From JABFRG01 sp046351415 (GTDB lineage: Bacteria > Myxococcota_A > Polyangia > Polyangiales > Polyangiaceae), in NCBI GenBank assembly GCA_046351415.1, contig JAXLYO010000012.1:62001-126000 (forward strand): a stretch of 64,000 nucleotides of DNA, written 5' to 3'. Numbering within the stretch: the stretch's first letter is position 1; the number at the start of each line of letters is the position of its first letter. Both the position numbers and the translations under genes were made by a program. Under the pieces are notes generated by a model, which worked only from the letters and a program-made list of their open reading frames with translations, did not search any database and was not told the DNA's origin. Of the stretch, positions 7,364 through 16,684 are shown piece after piece.

Positions 7364-8599
7364 TCAGAAACGCCCCACGAAGGCCCCACCTGCGGTCGTC
7401 GGGGAAATCGCCGGAACGAAGCCCAATTCGAATTGCGGCTCTCCCTTGCGCGGCTGCAGCGGGTCCGTCGACGGACGGTCCCATACCGCCGGAGCAGCGG
7501 GGTGGTCGAACACGAACAAGCCGAGCCCCACGAGTGCGAGCCCGAGACCCGCGCCACCGCTCACGAGAGCGACGTTGCGAAAGCGGTCCCGTCGTTCGAT
7601 GGCTGCATTGTGATCTTCGAGGTCGCTCTGCTGAATGTTGCCCTTCGCAGCGCGATCTTCGATGGTGCGCACGCTACCCTCGGCGGAAACGGCGATGCCC
7701 GTCGAGATCGCGGATAGGACGACGCCTGCGGCACCTGCTCCCAAGAAGCCCCACGCCACGTAGCGTTGAGCGGTCGTCTCCGGCGCCATGGCGAATCGAT
7801 AGTTCTTGTCGCGCTCGACGGTAACCTCCTTGCCGTAGGCACGCTTGCCTAGGCTGGTCACGCCAATCCAGTGCCGGCCAGGCTGCACGAGAACGGGCTC
7901 GGGGCGGGGGAGCGTTCCGACCAGACGACCGTCGATATAGAGGTCGCCCGAGCTACCTTCGATGACGACGAGCGCCGGCTTCTCTGCGAGAGGCACGTCG
8001 AGCGGAATGTCGATCGGCTGGTCCCCCGACACGTCACGTTCAGCCGTCACGTACCCATCGGCGCTGACGACGACGTGGTGCTTGCCGGCCGGGATGTCCC
8101 CGATGAACGGAGGTTCGGTGGGCGGACCTCCGTCGACACGAATGTGCGCGGTTGGAATGGCGCAGTGAACCGTGAGGCGCGCCTTCGTTCGTGCCACGGA
8201 GGTCTTGGGGGCCTCGGTGGCACCGGCGCTGCCGAGGCGCGCTTCGAGGTCGGCCTTCGCGTCGACGGCTTCGGCGCGGCGCTCGCCGCTTTCCACGCGA
8301 TCGAGGTACTCCTTGTAGTGGACGATCGCTTGTCGACCGCGCGCCGGATCGTTCTTCTCGAGGAAGAATTTGCGCTCGGCTTGTGCAAGAGCGAAGGCAA
8401 CGTTCGGCTTTGGAGCGAGCGCATAGGCTTGCTCGAATGCCGTGACCGCGGCCTCGTAACGGCCCTTGCTGTAGGCCTCGGTACCGGCCGCGTAGTACGT
8501 CTTGGCTTGCGCGAGGGCGTCGGGCGTCGGGTCAGCGGCGAACGTGGGCGCGGCCAGCGTGAGAACGATGCATGTTGCAGCAATTTTCAAACCGTTCAT
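7364..8599 (-). CDS. TPR and PEGA-domain envelope protein
   Basis: A 411-residue exported protein. It has a signal peptide cleaved near residue 22 (APTFAAD), one or two TPR-like helices (YYAAGTEAYSKGRYEAAVTAFEQAYALAP), two PEGA-like beta domains (around 140-210 and 215-275, with DIPAGKHHVVVSADGY and VLVQPGRHWIGV), and two glycine-rich hydrophobic segments (around 285-310 and 345-365). The tail ends in GAFVGRF. Its ATG overlaps the stop of the upstream FG-GAP lipoprotein (ATGA), so it belongs to the kinase-lipoprotein-PEGA operon. PEGA domains are surface or envelope modules and no enzyme motif is seen. Confidence 0.82.
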   Translation of the reverse strand: MNGLKIAATCIVLTLAAPTFAADPTPDALAQAKTYYAAGTEAYSKGRYEAAVTAFEQAYALAPKPNVAFALAQAERKFFLEKNDPARGRQAIVHYKEYLDRVESGERRAEAVDAKADLEARLGSAGATEAPKTSVARTKARLTVHCAIPTAHIRVDGGPPTEPPFIGDIPAGKHHVVVSADGYVTAERDVSGDQPIDIPLDVPLAEKPALVVIEGSSGDLYIDGRLVGTLPRPEPVLVQPGRHWIGVTSLGKRAYGKEVTVERDKNYRFAMAPETTAQRYVAWGFLGAGAAGVVLSAISTGIAVSAEGSVRTIEDRAAKGNIQQSDLEDHNAAIERRDRFRNVALVSGGAGLGLALVGLGLFVFDHPAAPAVWDRPSTDPLQPRKGEPQFELGFVPAISPTTAGGAFVGRF

Positions 8600-11337
8600 T
8601 TTCGCACCGGAAGTTGGCGAAGGATGCGGAGCGTTCCCGAATTCGCGATGGCGAGGTCTTCGATGCCATCTCCATCGAAGTCGCCGGCGACGACATCAGA
8701 GCCCCGTTGGAGCCAAGCCTTTTTCCCACTGCCTTCTTCGCTGTCACCCTCTTGGTTGACGAGGCCCGTGAGCTCTTGTGCGAGCGTGAACGTGTGGTCC
8801 GCATTCGCCTGCATGAGCATCAGTCGAGTTCTCGTCGCGATCACGAAAGATGGGCCCGACGAGACTTTGCCGCGAACTTTTGCGAAACCGACGATGCTGG
8901 AAGACGCGGTGGAAGAAGCGCCCGCATCTCCCGTGGTGCCGGGGACGGGGACTTTGACGGGGGGCGAGACGCCGCCGCTCCCGTTTCCGAAGAAGACGTA
9001 CAAGTTGCGGAGGTCCCCCGCTTGCGCATGAAGGACGACGAGGTCGTTCTTTCCGTCGGCATCGATGTCGACGATGCGAATCGCCGACTCGTTCGTCAAA
9101 TCGCGCACACCGGGAATCGTCCCGAGGACGGTTGCGGTGCACGCGCCATCCGTCGCGGTAACGCTCGAGATGCTGATCGCGTCCTTCTGTGCCGTGAGAC
9201 TGAAGAGCGAATCCGTCGTGCCTACAAGGCGTCCAATCACCGATACGGGGTCGTCTACGTTCGCGTTGGGCGCGGCCCCCGCGGTCTTGAAGCATTCGCC
9301 CACGCGCTTGATGGCCTGTTCTGCCGCCGTCAGCTGGCCGTCCGTGTCGAGGCGTGAGACGAACGCGCTCGCGAACTTCGACTCACCGCCCGTGAAGCCA
9401 CGTGCGAGCGCAAGAACGATGCGCGCGGCAGCGGCGGGCTTGCTCGGATCGAGCGGGTCTTTGACGTTGAACGTGCCTCCACCGAGCTGCGTAGGCGACC
9501 ACACGACGGTCGACGTTTCGGTCGTGCTCCGAAGAAGGAGCGGCGAGATGGAGACGCGGTCTCCGGTCGTTGCGAGCTCGGCGATGTTCGTGTTGTTCGG
9601 GCCATTCGATACCGGCGGCTCGGCGGTGAGAACGATTCCGCGGCGTCGTCCTTCGGTAGCGCTGGGGAGCGTGAAAATGCCTTTGGCGAAGGGGTAGTTC
9701 GCCACCGTCCGGAACGGTTCGGGGGATCCGAAGCCGCGGCCGAATGCAATGCCGATGCTCTCTTCGCCTTCCGTCGTCTTGAAGATCGCTGCGATGTCGT
9801 CGGCCCCATCGCCATCGAAGTCTCCCACGGCGAGGTTGTCCTTGTTGACCGTTCCGTCGGTCGAGAGGCGGAACGGGGTGGTGTCGGCTCCCAACGTCGT
9901 TCGATAGGCGAGGAGCACTTCGATTTGCGAGCTCGAGTCCGCGCCTGTGGTGGCCACGATGTCTGGAAGCCCGTCGCCGTTCACGTCCCCCATACGAACT
10001 TGGTTCCAGAGCTCGAGCCGCGGTTCGATGTTGCGCAGCGCAGGATAGACCCACGTGCCCTTTGGATCGGGGGAGACGACGGGGGCCGTGGCGATGAAGA
10101 TGCCGTAGGGCATGACGAGGTCGCCGTAGCCATCGTTGTTGATGTCTGCGAGCGCGAGCGGAACGCGATCGGCGGCTCCGGCATCGGAGGATGAACGAGG
10201 AACTTCACCGAGGTCGGCCGGAATCACGTCCATCAGCTTGCTCGGGTCGAACGCCGGCCCGCCGACGTTCGGCACGACGTTGAGGTAGCCAAACAGCTTT
10301 CCGCCGCGGACTGCGAGAATGTCGAGGCGCTTGTCGTTGTTGAGGTCCCCTACGAAGAAGGCGGAGAGCCCCGGGGTCGGCAGCACCTGCGCAATGGCCG
10401 TCGCCTTCCAGTTGAGGTTCGGTGCCTTCGGGTCACCACATGCGGGACGCAAGATCGCGATGCTGTTCGGCCCGCCTACGACTACTTCGCCGCACGGGCT
10501 ACCTTGGGGTTGGTGTCCGTCGAACGACGTCCATACCGGTTGCCCGGCGAGGACCTGCGCGTCGGTCAGTGGCTGACCGTCGAGGAGGGAGACGAGCGCT
10601 GTCGGACTCGATGGAGAGTTCGGGTCGTCTCGGCGGAGGCCGATGAGGGCCGTCTTCGTGCCCGTCGGGAAGACGAATTCACCTCGGAGCGAAGTCATGG
10701 AGAAGGCTCCGAAGTAACCACGCTTCGCGATAGACGCTGAGTTGACGACGCTCGGCAGGAGCTCGCGGTTGGCGCTGCCGCGAAACACCGCGATGCCGCT
10801 CCAGCCGAATACGACGTCGTCGCGGCTGTCACCGTCGAGATCCGAAACGAAGGGACTCGCGGCGCCGGCGGACAGCGTCTTTGCTTCTACGAGCGAAGCG
10901 CTCTCGCCGAAGTAGTGAAAACGAAGCGCCGTTCCCGAAGCACTTCGGGCACTCGTGCCGAGAATGTCCTTGCGGCCGTCACCATCGAAGTCACCGACTT
11001 GCATGGAGAATACACCGGCTGACAGGCTGTCGCCGGCAGAGGAAAAGTTGCCCGTGGGCTCGCGACAAATGCCGTCGATGCCGCAGCCCCATCCGCTCGG
11101 GCATGCCGCCGTCGCCGTTTGACTCGTGTCGCATTTGCGTCTGCAGGCGAATGCCTCGCCCGCCTTGCCGCAGAGCGGGTCGTTCCCGTCGCAATCTTCG
11201 TTCGCGTCGATGACGCCGTTGCCGCACGTTCCGCTGACGAGTGGCGTGAGGTCGGCGCAGCTGGTGATCCCAGCGAGTACCGGCGCGAGGCAAACCGAAG
11301 CGAGCGCGGCGATGGTGAATTTGGAGATGGTGCGCAT
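8596..11337 (-). CDS. FG-GAP/VCBS-repeat lipoprotein
   Basis: A 913-residue predicted lipoprotein with lipobox ITSC (C27). Next to it is a Cys-rich motif of the kind common in myxobacterial surface proteins (CGNGVIDANEDCDGND, about 38-53). The body holds many FG-GAP/VCBS calcium-binding loops of the form DxDGDGxxD (VGDFDGDGRKD, SDLDGDSRDD, GDVNGDGLPD, GDFDGDGADD, VDIDADGKND, GDFDGDGIED), consistent with a beta-propeller as in integrin-like domains. It is likely surface-exposed and binding or sensory. The gene lies 19 nt downstream of a Ser/Thr kinase and overlaps the PEGA gene by 4 nt. Confidence 0.85.
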   Translation of the reverse strand: MRTISKFTIAALASVCLAPVLAGITSCADLTPLVSGTCGNGVIDANEDCDGNDPLCGKAGEAFACRRKCDTSQTATAACPSGWGCGIDGICREPTGNFSSAGDSLSAGVFSMQVGDFDGDGRKDILGTSARSASGTALRFHYFGESASLVEAKTLSAGAASPFVSDLDGDSRDDVVFGWSGIAVFRGSANRELLPSVVNSASIAKRGYFGAFSMTSLRGEFVFPTGTKTALIGLRRDDPNSPSSPTALVSLLDGQPLTDAQVLAGQPVWTSFDGHQPQGSPCGEVVVGGPNSIAILRPACGDPKAPNLNWKATAIAQVLPTPGLSAFFVGDLNNDKRLDILAVRGGKLFGYLNVVPNVGGPAFDPSKLMDVIPADLGEVPRSSSDAGAADRVPLALADINNDGYGDLVMPYGIFIATAPVVSPDPKGTWVYPALRNIEPRLELWNQVRMGDVNGDGLPDIVATTGADSSSQIEVLLAYRTTLGADTTPFRLSTDGTVNKDNLAVGDFDGDGADDIAAIFKTTEGEESIGIAFGRGFGSPEPFRTVANYPFAKGIFTLPSATEGRRRGIVLTAEPPVSNGPNNTNIAELATTGDRVSISPLLLRSTTETSTVVWSPTQLGGGTFNVKDPLDPSKPAAAARIVLALARGFTGGESKFASAFVSRLDTDGQLTAAEQAIKRVGECFKTAGAAPNANVDDPVSVIGRLVGTTDSLFSLTAQKDAISISSVTATDGACTATVLGTIPGVRDLTNESAIRIVDIDADGKNDLVVLHAQAGDLRNLYVFFGNGSGGVSPPVKVPVPGTTGDAGASSTASSSIVGFAKVRGKVSSGPSFVIATRTRLMLMQANADHTFTLAQELTGLVNQEGDSEEGSGKKAWLQRGSDVVAGDFDGDGIEDLAIANSGTLRILRQLPVRK

Positions 11338-11356
11338 GAAGGGACCTTTGGTGGGG

Positions 11357-12868
11357 TCAGTCGAACTTCGGAATGTCTTTGTGCTGGGGCTTTGGGCCGT
11401 TCGTCGTCGCCGCTTTCAGGGGAGGTCCCTTTGCTGCACTCGCGGAGGTCGTCGCGCTTGCCGTCGGCAACGTGAGTGGCGTAGCGGGAGAGGCGATCGG
11501 CGTGAGTGCTGCGGTAGGCGCCGTTCCGGGCGGTGTCGTTCCATTGCTCGTCGGCCCCGCCGTCGAGACGAGACCAGCGCCGGCAGCGCCCTTCTGCGAC
11601 GCATCGCTTCCACTGCTCCGCAAGAAGATGAACGCTCCTGCGCCAACCACCCCGAGCAGCCCTGCCGCCACGAACGCCCACACGAGAGTGCCGCGCTTCT
11701 TCGGCACGGGCGCTTCCATGTTCATCTCCGTGCGCGCGGAGGACGCTGCGGTCGCGAGATCGTTCGAGAGTCTTCCGCCGTCGATCGTGGCGGCCGTCGC
11801 CGTCCGGTCACGCGCGGCGCCCGGGCGGGAGAACCCGGACCGCGGCTCGGAGTGCGCTGCGGGAGGAATCGTTGCCGCCATTTCCACGGAGGCGGTCGTC
11901 GTCGGCGTTGCGATGCCGAGGGCAGCGCAGAGGCTATCGAGCGCGAGCCCCACGGTTCGTGGCCGCTCGTTTCGATCCTTGGCCATCATCGCGAGAATCG
12001 GCGCATCGATTTCCGGTGGCAGGCCCGGGCGCACGCTGGACGGCGCTTTCGCGGGCTCCGTGATCTGTTTCATCAGGATCTCGACCGTCGAGTTGCCGGT
12101 GAACGGGAGCACGCCCGTGAGCGTCACGTACACGAGGACTCCGAACGCATAGACGTCGGTGCGTCCGTCGATGTCCTCGCCCTTGCTCTGCTCCGGAGAC
12201 ATGAAGGAGGGCGTTCCGATGGCGACGCCGGTCCGCGTCTTGTGTGCCTTCTCGATGTCGCTCGAGAGCTTCGCGATTCCGAAATCGAGCAACTTCGGGA
12301 CGATGGTTCCGTCCTCCTCCTGCTTCAAGAAGACGTTCTCGGGCTTGAGGTCGCGATGGAAGATTCCCTTGGCGTGGGCCGCATCGAGCGCGCGAGCAAC
12401 CGCGCGAAAGATCGGCATCGCCGTGCGAACGTCTAGCGCGTCGTGACGTTCGAGATACGCGTCGAAGCCCTCACCTTGGAGTAGCTCCATGATGTAGTAC
12501 AGCCGGCCATCTGGAAGCGTTCCGAACGAGAAGATGTCGACGATGTTCTTGTTCTGGATCTGATTGACGGCCCGCGCTTCGGCGACGAAGCGCGACGCAA
12601 CGTCGGGGCGCGCCGAGAACTCGTGCGAGAGCACCTTGATGGCAGCGGTTTTTCCAATGAGTGGATGCCTCGCCCGATAGACGGCGCCGAAGCCGCCTTC
12701 ACCGAGTTTCACCTCGATGCGGTATTCGCCAACCGTCATGCCCTCCGGCACGTCGGTCGAAGGCCGACTGGGGGCGTCCTCGAGATCGTCGAGGAGCACG
12801 CTCCCGTCCGTCGGGCACAGAGTGGTACCCGCCGAGAAGGACTGATCACAGGTGGGACAAGAAGGCAT
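11357..12868 (-). CDS. Membrane-anchored Ser/Thr protein kinase with N-terminal zinc-ribbon remnant
   Basis: A 503-residue Hanks-type kinase. The N-terminus has a zinc-ribbon-like CPTCDQ...LCPTDG (C4, C7, C18, with the usual fourth Cys replaced). The kinase domain (about 48-315) has LGEGGFGAVY, AIKVL, the catalytic loop HRDLKPEN, LLDFGIAK and an APE-like SPEQ, so it should be active. After a linker there is one membrane segment (about 402-425) and an Ala/Pro/Thr-rich C-terminal tail outside, with no PASTA or other known sensor. It is the first gene of the kinase/FG-GAP/PEGA cassette. Confidence 0.93.
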   Translation of the reverse strand: MPSCPTCDQSFSAGTTLCPTDGSVLLDDLEDAPSRPSTDVPEGMTVGEYRIEVKLGEGGFGAVYRARHPLIGKTAAIKVLSHEFSARPDVASRFVAEARAVNQIQNKNIVDIFSFGTLPDGRLYYIMELLQGEGFDAYLERHDALDVRTAMPIFRAVARALDAAHAKGIFHRDLKPENVFLKQEEDGTIVPKLLDFGIAKLSSDIEKAHKTRTGVAIGTPSFMSPEQSKGEDIDGRTDVYAFGVLVYVTLTGVLPFTGNSTVEILMKQITEPAKAPSSVRPGLPPEIDAPILAMMAKDRNERPRTVGLALDSLCAALGIATPTTTASVEMAATIPPAAHSEPRSGFSRPGAARDRTATAATIDGGRLSNDLATAASSARTEMNMEAPVPKKRGTLVWAFVAAGLLGVVGAGAFIFLRSSGSDASQKGAAGAGLVSTAGPTSNGTTPPGTAPTAALTPIASPATPLTLPTASATTSASAAKGPPLKAATTNGPKPQHKDIPKFD

Positions 12869-13109
12869 AAGGGAGACTCCGAAACGGGTGCGAAGTTCCG
12901 AGGCTCTTCGGCACTTTCATGCAAGCATCGCACCGCGCGCGCAGCGGAATCAAGCGAATGATCCGAGCGTCATGTTTCGTTTCCGAGCGTGCGCTTCGCC
13001 CTGATTTTCGGCGCCCGGGCTGCAGGTGTCTCAGCGCGCGACGAGCGGCACGACGTTCGTTCGTTCGGGCGGCGCGAGAGGTTGCCTGGACCTACGTTCG
13101 GCCCTGGAC

Positions 13110-14009
13110 TTAGGCGCGTCCACGCTTTCGGCGACGGCCAAGGTAGAGCGCCGCCGCACTCGCAAGCGCAACCGTAGCCATGGTGCTGGAGCCGTCACTT
13201 CCGCGTTCTCCGACTTTGCACCCACATCCACCGCCATTGCCGCCCGGGTCTGGCTGCGCCTCCGGATCGCAGGCCGTCGCGACGATGCCGCCTCCAGCCG
13301 TATTGCGCGTCTGATCAGAGGGGTACACGCTGCACAGTCCTTCCTCGTCGTCGCTCTTCAGCGTGCGCTGCTCGGTCGTGCCCGTCGTGTACTTGGCGAA
13401 CATCGTTGCACCTTGCACGGAGCTGTGGGCAAGCCCGAACACGTGGCCGATTTCGTGCGCGAGGACTGTCGGCAAGTCGAAGCCGCTCGGCGGCACGGGG
13501 TCGGTCGCCACGAGCTTGAGGGTCCCGTTCACTTCGATGTCGGCGTCGAGAATCTCGCCGATGTCTTTGCGGAACGTGAGCGTCGTCAGCGCAACTTGGT
13601 TGCGATCTTCGTAGGGCCACGAGGTGTTGCGAAAGACGATGATGTTCTGGTTCGCGGCGTTGCCTTTGACGTAGCCCGCGGTGCCGTCCGTCGTCGTTCC
13701 GAGATACATCCCCGTGAGGCTCGGCTTGCACGAGAGCGCACCCCATGCGGCGAGCGCCTCTTGGATCTTCTGCGCGGCGAGGGCTTCGCCGACCCCTGGT
13801 TCCGCTGCGGTGCTGAGGCGCATGCCGACGCACGCGTTGCGCCAGAAGACCGGAATGCCCGTGGAGCTGCAGTCGCCGCCCGGTCCTGGCTCGGTCGTCG
13901 TGCGACAATAGGCGGCCGCGTTCGTCGAGGCGAGAAGAAGAACGCCCGCGAGGCTTGCCGAGACGAGGGTGCTCGGAGAAAGCGACCTTTTGTATGTTTT
14001 CGAAAGCAA
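13110..14009 (-). CDS. Matrixin-like secreted zinc metalloprotease with MYXO-CTERM-type tail
   Basis: A 299-residue exported protease. A signal peptide ends near residue 33. The metzincin zinc site HEIGHVFGLAH (H185, E186, H189, H195) is intact, with the Met-turn candidate ATMF (M203). The C-terminus has a GGGCGC motif, a hydrophobic helix (about 272-290) and an Arg/Lys-rich end, the layout of MYXO-CTERM sorting signals, so surface attachment is likely. The start shown is TTG, because no ATG or GTG lies nearby in frame upstream of the signal peptide. It is transcribed divergently from nadB. Confidence 0.88.
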   Translation of the reverse strand: MLSKTYKRSLSPSTLVSASLAGVLLLASTNAAAYCRTTTEPGPGGDCSSTGIPVFWRNACVGMRLSTAAEPGVGEALAAQKIQEALAAWGALSCKPSLTGMYLGTTTDGTAGYVKGNAANQNIIVFRNTSWPYEDRNQVALTTLTFRKDIGEILDADIEVNGTLKLVATDPVPPSGFDLPTVLAHEIGHVFGLAHSSVQGATMFAKYTTGTTEQRTLKSDDEEGLCSVYPSDQTRNTAGGGIVATACDPEAQPDPGGNGGGCGCKVGERGSDGSSTMATVALASAAALYLGRRRKRGRA

Positions 14010-14057
14010 GGAAAGTCGAGTGTACCCTGCGAGGGGTTTGCCGTACAGTCACGGAAT

Positions 14058-15674
14058 ATGGCTGAGACCTGTGATTTCCTCGTCGTGGGCAGCGGTGCCG
14101 CCGGACTCACATTTGCGCTCGAAGCGGCAAAGTCCGGCGATGTCGTCATCGTGACCAAGCGCGGCGGCGCCGACGCGAACACGACCTGGGCTCAAGGGGG
14201 CATCGCCGCCGTGCTCGATGCCGGCGACACGTTCGAAAAGCACATCGAGGATACGCTCGTGGCGGGGGCGGGGCTGTGCCATCAGAAGGCCGTGGAAGTC
14301 TGCGTACGGGAGGGACCGCAGCGCATTCGCGCTCTCGCAGAGCTCGGCGCTCAGTTCGACCTGACCGGCGGTCCGGCGGAAGACGGAGGGCAACCTTTCG
14401 ATCTCCACCTGGAAGGTGGGCACAGTGCGCGTCGAATCGTGCACGTGGGGGACATGACGGGTAGGGAAGTCGAGCGAGCGCTCCTCGATGCGGTCCGCAA
14501 CAACCCTCGCATCCGCATGCTCGAAAATCACATGGCCGTCGACGTCATCACGCGCGATGCCTTCGGAGGCCCGTCGCACTGCGCCGGGGCGTACGTGCTC
14601 GACGTCGCGGCCGGCAAGGTGCTGACGGTGCTCGCACGGGCCACCATTCTCGCATCGGGCGGCGCCGGCAAAGTCTACCTCTACACGACCAACCCAGACG
14701 TCGCGACCGGTGACGGTGTGGCGATGGCCTACCGTGCGGGAGCCGAGGTGGCGAACATGGAGTTTTATCAATTCCATCCGACCTGCCTCTACAACCCCAC
14801 CGCGAAGAACTTCCTCATCACGGAAGCGCTTCGGGGCGAAGGCGCCATTCTTCGTCGCCTCGACGGGACCGCGTTCATGGGAGAGCACGACCCGCGGAAG
14901 GACCTCGCGCCGCGCGACATCGTTGCGCGAGCCATCGACTACGAGATGAAGAAGACCGGCGCAGACCACGTCTGGCTCGACATCACGCATCGCGAGCGAT
15001 CGTTCATCGAGCAGCACTTCCCGGGAATCTATGCACAATGCAAGCAATTCGGCATCGACATCGCGGCCGAGCCCATCCCGGTCGTTCCCGCGGCCCACTA
15101 CATGTGCGGCGGCGTGACGACCGACCTCGAAGGCCGCACCACCATTCCCGGCCTATGGGCCATCGGCGAATGCGCGCACACGGGGCTCCACGGTGCCAAC
15201 CGCCTTGCGTCGAATTCGCTGCTCGAAGGGCTCGTCCTTGGTCATCGGGCGGCATTGGCGCTCAGGTCCGTCGATCGAACGAAGCCGTGGCCCTCGGTTC
15301 CCGAGTGGGACGTCGGCAATGCCGGAACGAGCGACGAAGCGGTCATCATCACCCAGAATTGGGAAGAAATTCGCCGCCTCATGTGGAACTACGTTGGCAT
15401 CGTCCGATCCGACAAGCGGCTCAGGCGCGCGTCCCGCCGCATCGCGCTCCTCCAAGAGGAAATCAGCGAGTATTACTGGAAGTACTTCATCACCCAGGAC
15501 TTCCTCGAACTCCGCAACATCGCGACGGTGGCCGAGCTCATCATCGAGTGCGCGCTTTCCCGTCGCGAAAGTCGCGGCCTCCACTACACGCTCGACTGCC
15601 TTACGGTCGACCCGAAGCAGAATCGAGACACCGTGAAGAAGCGCGGCGTTTCCGCGCATTTGCGGGCTTCCTGA
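14058..15674 (+). CDS. nadB: L-aspartate oxidase
   Basis: A 538-residue flavoenzyme that oxidises L-aspartate to iminoaspartate, the first step of de novo NAD synthesis with NadA. It has the FAD dinucleotide fold (VVGSGAAGLTFALEA), TTWAQGGIAA, the GGHSARRIVH region, the active-site segment ITEALRGEGAIL and the C-terminal FAD contact HGANRLASNSLLEGLV. These features fit NadB rather than succinate dehydrogenase SdhA. I chose the ATG at 14058 because the longer reading frame upstream runs back through the divergent protease gene. nadA and nadC are not in the window. Confidence 0.95.
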   Translation: MAETCDFLVVGSGAAGLTFALEAAKSGDVVIVTKRGGADANTTWAQGGIAAVLDAGDTFEKHIEDTLVAGAGLCHQKAVEVCVREGPQRIRALAELGAQFDLTGGPAEDGGQPFDLHLEGGHSARRIVHVGDMTGREVERALLDAVRNNPRIRMLENHMAVDVITRDAFGGPSHCAGAYVLDVAAGKVLTVLARATILASGGAGKVYLYTTNPDVATGDGVAMAYRAGAEVANMEFYQFHPTCLYNPTAKNFLITEALRGEGAILRRLDGTAFMGEHDPRKDLAPRDIVARAIDYEMKKTGADHVWLDITHRERSFIEQHFPGIYAQCKQFGIDIAAEPIPVVPAAHYMCGGVTTDLEGRTTIPGLWAIGECAHTGLHGANRLASNSLLEGLVLGHRAALALRSVDRTKPWPSVPEWDVGNAGTSDEAVIITQNWEEIRRLMWNYVGIVRSDKRLRRASRRIALLQEEISEYYWKYFITQDFLELRNIATVAELIIECALSRRESRGLHYTLDCLTVDPKQNRDTVKKRGVSAHLRAS

Positions 15675-15727
15675 GGGCTGCCGTTTCCGTTTCCCTCGGA
15701 CGCAAGGTCGAGTAAGGTTCGGCCGAG

Positions 15728-16684
15728 ATGGCGCCCCCCACGGCCGAACCCCAACCGAATGCGAACGCGCACGAAGGCGCGTGGGCCGAAGCTCGGCCAC
15801 ACGTTTTCGAGACGGTGCGTCTCCTGCGTGCGCTCGACGACAAGCTCGTTTCGCTCCAGCAAAATGGCGAAGTTGCATACTACACGAGTGCTGCGGGTGA
15901 AGAACTCGCCACCGTTGCTGCTGCTGCCGCCCTCCGCCCGTCCGACTGGCTCTTTCCGAGCACGCGCGACCAAGGTGCAGCGCTCGGCCGCGGTACGACG
16001 CTCGCACGCTTGGTCCATCATTTCTTCGGTACTGCAGAAGACTCGGCAAAAGGGCGTCAGAAGCCGAATCTCTTCGGCGACCCAGAGCACCGCGTCGCGG
16101 GTGTGAGTGGCGGCGCATCCGCTCACTTGCCCCACGCGGTAGGTTTTGCTTGGGCCGCGCGCTCTCGCAAGGAAGACATCGTCGTGCTCGCAATGTTCGG
16201 CGAAGGCGCGACGAGCGAAGGCGAGTTCCACAACGCGGCGAACTTCGCCGGTGTCATGAAGGCGCCGGTCGTCTTCTTCTGTCGCAACAATGATCACGCA
16301 GGGCACACTCCCGCGTCGCGTCAGACCGTGTCGAGCTCCTTCGCCGAGAAGGCAGTTGCCTACGGCTTCGACGGCGTCGTGGTCGATGGGGGTGACCCGC
16401 AGGCGGTCTTCGAAGCCGTGCGAGCCGCCATCGCCAAAGCTGCTCGGGGAGGCGGTGCAACGCTCATCGAAGCTCGTACCGCCGACCTCGCCTCGAAGAC
16501 GACCCTTTCTACGCTCACGCCTTCTTCCGAACACGTGGCCGCCGTCGAGGCCGCTGTTTCGGCGGCCAAGAACGCAGCAAAACCAAGCCCGCAAACCTTG
16601 TTCGACGATGTCTATGCCGAGCTTCCCCCGCATCTCGCATTGCAACGGAACGAGCTCATGAACACGAAAGGAACTCCGTCGTGA
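15728..16684 (+). CDS. 2-oxoacid dehydrogenase E1 alpha subunit, shortened form
   Basis: A 318-residue thiamine-diphosphate E1 alpha. The TPP motif is clear: GEGATSEGEFHN (158-169) and the closing FFCRNN (183-188). The family region GGASAHLPHAVGFAWA is present. It is shorter than usual (about 350-400): after TLIEARTADLA the conserved loop normally reading like PHT/S..DD is missing and the C-terminal domain is cut down. It heads an operon with E1 beta (4-nt GTGA overlap) and E2, so it is presumably functional. The branched-chain 2-oxoacid complex is the likeliest assignment. No E3 is in the window. Confidence 0.88.
   Translation: MAPPTAEPQPNANAHEGAWAEARPHVFETVRLLRALDDKLVSLQQNGEVAYYTSAAGEELATVAAAAALRPSDWLFPSTRDQGAALGRGTTLARLVHHFFGTAEDSAKGRQKPNLFGDPEHRVAGVSGGASAHLPHAVGFAWAARSRKEDIVVLAMFGEGATSEGEFHNAANFAGVMKAPVVFFCRNNDHAGHTPASRQTVSSSFAEKAVAYGFDGVVVDGGDPQAVFEAVRAAIAKAARGGGATLIEARTADLASKTTLSTLTPSSEHVAAVEAAVSAAKNAAKPSPQTLFDDVYAELPPHLALQRNELMNTKGTPS

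Noticed and set aside
13026..14057. An open frame upstream of nadB that would extend it by 344 codons
   Set aside because: It lies opposite the metalloprotease gene and has no domain. nadB similarity starts exactly at the ATG at 14058.
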